Assembly (NCBI RefSeq): GCF_009915155.1
Contig: NZ_JAABLM010000009.1
Span: 1 to 64,000, forward strand
Length of the DNA stretch: 64,000 nt
Direction: 5' to 3'
From: Flavobacterium ichthyis
GTDB taxonomy: Bacteria; Bacteroidota; Bacteroidia; Flavobacteriales; Flavobacteriaceae
Below, one piece after another: positions 61,472 to 64,000 of this stretch (positions within the stretch are counted from its first letter, which is position 1; the number at the start of each line of letters is the position of its first letter). The notes under the pieces are model-generated. The model was given only the letters and a program-made list of their open reading frames with translations, was not told the DNA's origin and did no database searches. Both the position numbers and the translations under genes were made by a program.

Positions 61472-62530
61472 ATGATCAACCTTTTTAACACACATATTGA
61501 AACACTTTCCATTCACAGAGTGGGAAATAAAAGCCGTAATGAAGCCCTTTTTTTATCGGAAAACACTTACGGATTAAACGATGAAATCATGCCGCTTTTA
61601 AAAGAATTTTTCTTCAAGCCATTCCGAGAAAAAGAAGAAAATTATTTCCAATTTGCCCATGATGTAGATTTAGAATATAACGATATGTTCAACTTCGCTT
61701 CGGAAATTTTCGCAAATCCTTCGAGTGTTCACGATGTTTCAAAAAAAATTACCAAACATTTATTTGAGCAATCCAATCATCCCCATATTAAAAATGGTGA
61801 AGTTTATGTAACATATCTTACCAATTTAAGCATTGACAACAATGTTGTTGACGCCATCGGTATTTTTAAAAGTGAGCTGCAAACGGATTTTTTGCAATTT
61901 GAAGAAAAAGAAAGCAACCTTGAAATGATTTTACAACAAGGAATCAACCTTAATAAACTTGACAAAGGTTGTCTCATTTTTAACCATAAAAAAGACGAAG
62001 GTTATAAAATTTTAACGGTTGATAGTAACCGTTACGATGCCAGATATTGGTTAGAACATTTCCTTTCTGTAGATGCTTTTCAGGATGAGAATTTTATCAC
62101 CAAAAAATATCTAAAATTCTGTCAAGATTTTGCCAAAGATGTTGTGCTTCCGGCCGAAGACAAAAAAGAGGAAGTAATGTTTATGAACCGTGCCGTAAAT
62201 CATTTTGCCAAAAACGATGAATTTCTTGAGCAAAATTTTTTAAATGAGGTAATCGACAATCCGGATTTAATGGCTGAATTTAAAAACTATAAAGTGGACA
62301 AAGGCGAAAAATACAGCATTGAAGATGTAACAAGTTTCCCAATTGCCAATGCCGCTGTTTCTGATGCGAGAAAAAAGATTAAAAACGTCATTAATTTGGA
62401 CACCAATATCCAGATAAAATTAGACTTTATTAACCCTGAAAGTGCCGAAAAATTTGTAGAAAAAGGGTGGGATGAAGAAAAACAAATGTATTACTATTTA
62501 GTGTATTTCAACAAAGAACAAAAATCATAA
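61472..62530 (+). CDS. Nucleoid-associated protein, NA37/YejK family
   Basis: 352 residues from ATG 61472 (MINLFNTHIETLSIHRVG). The pattern of the 37-kDa nucleoid-associated family is visible: an N-terminal IETLSIHRVGNKSRNEALFL then FFFKPFREKEENYFQFAHDV, LFEQSNHPHIKNGEVYVTYL, FLQFEEKESNLEMILQQGIN and a C-terminal DTNIQIKLDFINPESAEKF. E. coli YejK (NdpA) binds DNA and topoisomerases, while the Bacteroidetes role is not established. It is cytosolic. A terminator follows directly. Confidence 0.87.
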   Translation: MINLFNTHIETLSIHRVGNKSRNEALFLSENTYGLNDEIMPLLKEFFFKPFREKEENYFQFAHDVDLEYNDMFNFASEIFANPSSVHDVSKKITKHLFEQSNHPHIKNGEVYVTYLTNLSIDNNVVDAIGIFKSELQTDFLQFEEKESNLEMILQQGINLNKLDKGCLIFNHKKDEGYKILTVDSNRYDARYWLEHFLSVDAFQDENFITKKYLKFCQDFAKDVVLPAEDKKEEVMFMNRAVNHFAKNDEFLEQNFLNEVIDNPDLMAEFKNYKVDKGEKYSIEDVTSFPIANAAVSDARKKIKNVINLDTNIQIKLDFINPESAEKFVEKGWDEEKQMYYYLVYFNKEQKS

Positions 62531-62558
62531 AAATTTCCCCGCATGTCGGGGATTTTTT
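62531..62558 (+). terminator. Terminator after the NA37 gene
   Basis: ATTTCCCCG pairs with CGGGGATTT (one mismatch), followed by T8. It starts directly after the stop codon. Confidence 0.85.
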
Positions 62559-62605
62559 TTGGTGATATTCGAATGAAAAACAGTAAGTTGTCTTTAAATT
62601 TGTAG

Positions 62606-62613
62606 TATCTTTG
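62606..62613 (+). promoter_or_regulatory. -7 promoter box for the choice-of-anchor L gene
   Basis: TATCTTTG, an exact TAnnTTTG match only 8 bases before the ATG at 62622, so the leader would be very short. Confidence 0.5.
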
Positions 62614-62621
62614 CACCCGCT

Positions 62622-64000
62622 ATGAAAACAATAAATCACCACCTTTTTATTTTTTTTACTTTTTGCGGAATTTTTTCGGCAAAAGCACAATTCATTCAAG
62701 TTGACGACACTTATACCCCACAACAACTTGTTGAAAATATTTTAGTTAACAGCACATGCGCTACAGTTTCAAACATTTCTGTTTTGGGCGGAAATTTTGC
62801 TGATGGTTCTCAAAGTTACGGTTATTTCAACGGAAATTCCAGCGGTTTTCCTTTCACCGAAGGTATCATTTTAAGTTCAGGTCGCGCGGCTTCGGCAGTT
62901 GGACCAAACAATAGTTTACTGGATGATGGCGGAGGAATGAATTGGCCTGGAGATCGAGATTTAGAAGAAGCATTAGAAATTAATAACTCTATAAATGCAA
63001 CCCTTTTAGAATTTGATTTTGTGCCGCTTGGCAATAAAATAAGTTTCCGGTACATGCTTTCTTCAGAAGAATATCACGACAATGCACCTTGCCGATACAG
63101 CGACGGATTTGCATTTTTGCTTCGCGAAGCTTCTTCATCTGTTTATCAAAATTTAGCTGTAGTTCCCGGAACTTCAATTCCAGTAAAAGTAACATCAGTT
63201 CGCCCGCAAATTGGCGGTTCTGGTGGTTGCGAAGCACGGAATGAAGAATATTTTGGAGGATTTAATGGCGCCACACATCCTACTAATTTTAATGGTCAAA
63301 CCGTTCCGATGATAGCTGAAGCCGAAGTCATCCCTGGAACTTTGTACCATATTAAATTAGTAATTGCTGACGAAGGAAACTACCGTTATGATTCGGCTAT
63401 TTTTTTAGATGGTGGAAGTTTTACCGTAGAAACCGATTTAGGCAACGACCGTTTGATTTCCAACAACAATCCTTTGTGCCAAAACGAAACTTTGCTATTA
63501 GATGCCACAAGTGCTTTTGCAACCCAATATGATTGGTATGTTGATGGGGTTTTGCAAGCGGTTCACACCCCAGATTTTTTAGTGGAAAATCCCGGAACTT
63601 ACACCGTAGAAGTGACGCTTTCAGCTGGCTGCATTTCCACAGGAGAAATTGAAATTGAATATGCTACAAATCCTACTGGAATTAACAGTACTTTGATTCA
63701 ATGTGATGCTGATAATGATGGATTTGCCGCTTTTAATTTGTTTTTAGCCGATAGTTTAATCGTGGGAAGTGATCCGGATATTATGGTACAAAACTATTAT
63801 TTTTCCGCGATTGATGCCCGAGATGGTACTACACCAATTCCCAATCCGGATAATTTTACGAATACACAAAACATTGTTTACGCCAGAATTCTCAATAATT
63901 ACGGTTGTGTTGGCGTTGCCGAATTGACGCTTGATGTTTCGAACAACATATTGACAAATCCGCCAAATATTGAAGAGTGCGACGTTGACAGTGATCCTTC
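62622..64000 (+). CDS. Secreted choice-of-anchor L domain protein, truncated by window end
   Basis: 459 complete codons are seen, with no stop before the end of the window. The signal peptide is MKTINHHLFIFFTFCGIFSA. The choice-of-anchor L domain spans about 25-275: VDDTYTPQQLVENILVNSTC, GIILSSGRAASAVGPNN, FVPLGNKISFRYMLSSEEYH and DGFAFLLRE. Then come PKD/Ig-like repeats (about 285-345) and a second repeat type rich in Asp (QCDADNDGFAAFNL, ECDVDSDP), a pattern typical of large type IX-secreted surface proteins that end in a gliding-motility C-terminal sorting domain. That domain would lie outside the window. Confidence 0.88.
   Translation, partial: MKTINHHLFIFFTFCGIFSAKAQFIQVDDTYTPQQLVENILVNSTCATVSNISVLGGNFADGSQSYGYFNGNSSGFPFTEGIILSSGRAASAVGPNNSLLDDGGGMNWPGDRDLEEALEINNSINATLLEFDFVPLGNKISFRYMLSSEEYHDNAPCRYSDGFAFLLREASSSVYQNLAVVPGTSIPVKVTSVRPQIGGSGGCEARNEEYFGGFNGATHPTNFNGQTVPMIAEAEVIPGTLYHIKLVIADEGNYRYDSAIFLDGGSFTVETDLGNDRLISNNNPLCQNETLLLDATSAFATQYDWYVDGVLQAVHTPDFLVENPGTYTVEVTLSAGCISTGEIEIEYATNPTGINSTLIQCDADNDGFAAFNLFLADSLIVGSDPDIMVQNYYFSAIDARDGTTPIPNPDNFTNTQNIVYARILNNYGCVGVAELTLDVSNNILTNPPNIEECDVDSDP

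Overview
The window looks like a chromosomal segment of a Flavobacteriaceae member, probably Flavobacterium or a close relative. The DNA is AT-rich. Several genes have the Bacteroidetes -7 box TAnnTTTG shortly upstream. The gene set is typical of that family: the gliding lipoprotein gene gldI, type III glutamine synthetase, DUF5606 next to def, 2TM-domain proteins, and a choice-of-anchor L surface protein. No rRNA, tRNA, CRISPR array, prophage or intact insertion sequence was seen.

Layout. 0.3-8.4 kb: housekeeping genes on the minus strand (pyrG-yidC, a LysM/periplasmic-binding protein with osmC-like and DUF3820 genes, guaA). 8.5-12.9 kb: plus-strand run of crcB, a DHH phosphoesterase, gldI and two cyclophilin-FKBP fusion isomerases. 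13.2-16.6 kb: purM, a small unknown gene, and two paralogous secreted proteins with duplicated OmpA-like domains. 16.6-22.5 kb: a complete curli (type VIII secretion) operon read leftward: a very large CsgA-like curlin, a CsgB-like curlin, CsgE, CsgF, a CsgG fused to an outer-membrane beta-barrel, and a lipoprotein with a predicted beta-propeller. 22.8-28.1 kb: glutamine synthetase III, a small YtxH-like protein and a two-domain glycosyltransferase. 28.1-39.9 kb: surface proteins, the B12-dependent fused mutase icmF, a candidate small RNA, a BtuF-like protein, pyrF, prfA, small proteins and def. 40-45.6 kb: FUSC-type membrane protein, mqo, ruvX, a repeat-rich gap, dapD. 45.7-51.4 kb: envelope glycan cluster (GT9, CDP-glycerol transferase-like, two GT2, Kdo/heptose-kinase-like, GT4). 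51.5-55.4 kb: Sua5-like, cca, four-helix-bundle protein, ctaA, csbD-like. 55.5-58.4 kb: LytTR regulator / LytS-type kinase operon with three 2TM modules. 58.7-64 kb: beta-barrel protein, two VOC proteins, pRiA4b ORF-3-like and NA37 proteins, and the start of a large secreted choice-of-anchor L protein cut by the window end.

The most distinctive system is the curli operon. Its promoter is recognisable, a hairpin separates the major curlin from the rest, CsgG carries a C-terminal beta-barrel, and a sixth co-transcribed lipoprotein is not part of the enterobacterial csg set; csgC and csgD are absent here. Directly downstream, past a terminator, lie two proteins in which the OmpA GHTD peptidoglycan-binding motif is replaced by GHxCC. 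Other points of interest are tandem dual-family immunophilins beside gldI, REP-like palindromes inside the icmF coding sequence, TACCCCTA boxes before glutamine synthetase, and the 2TM-rich two-component operon.
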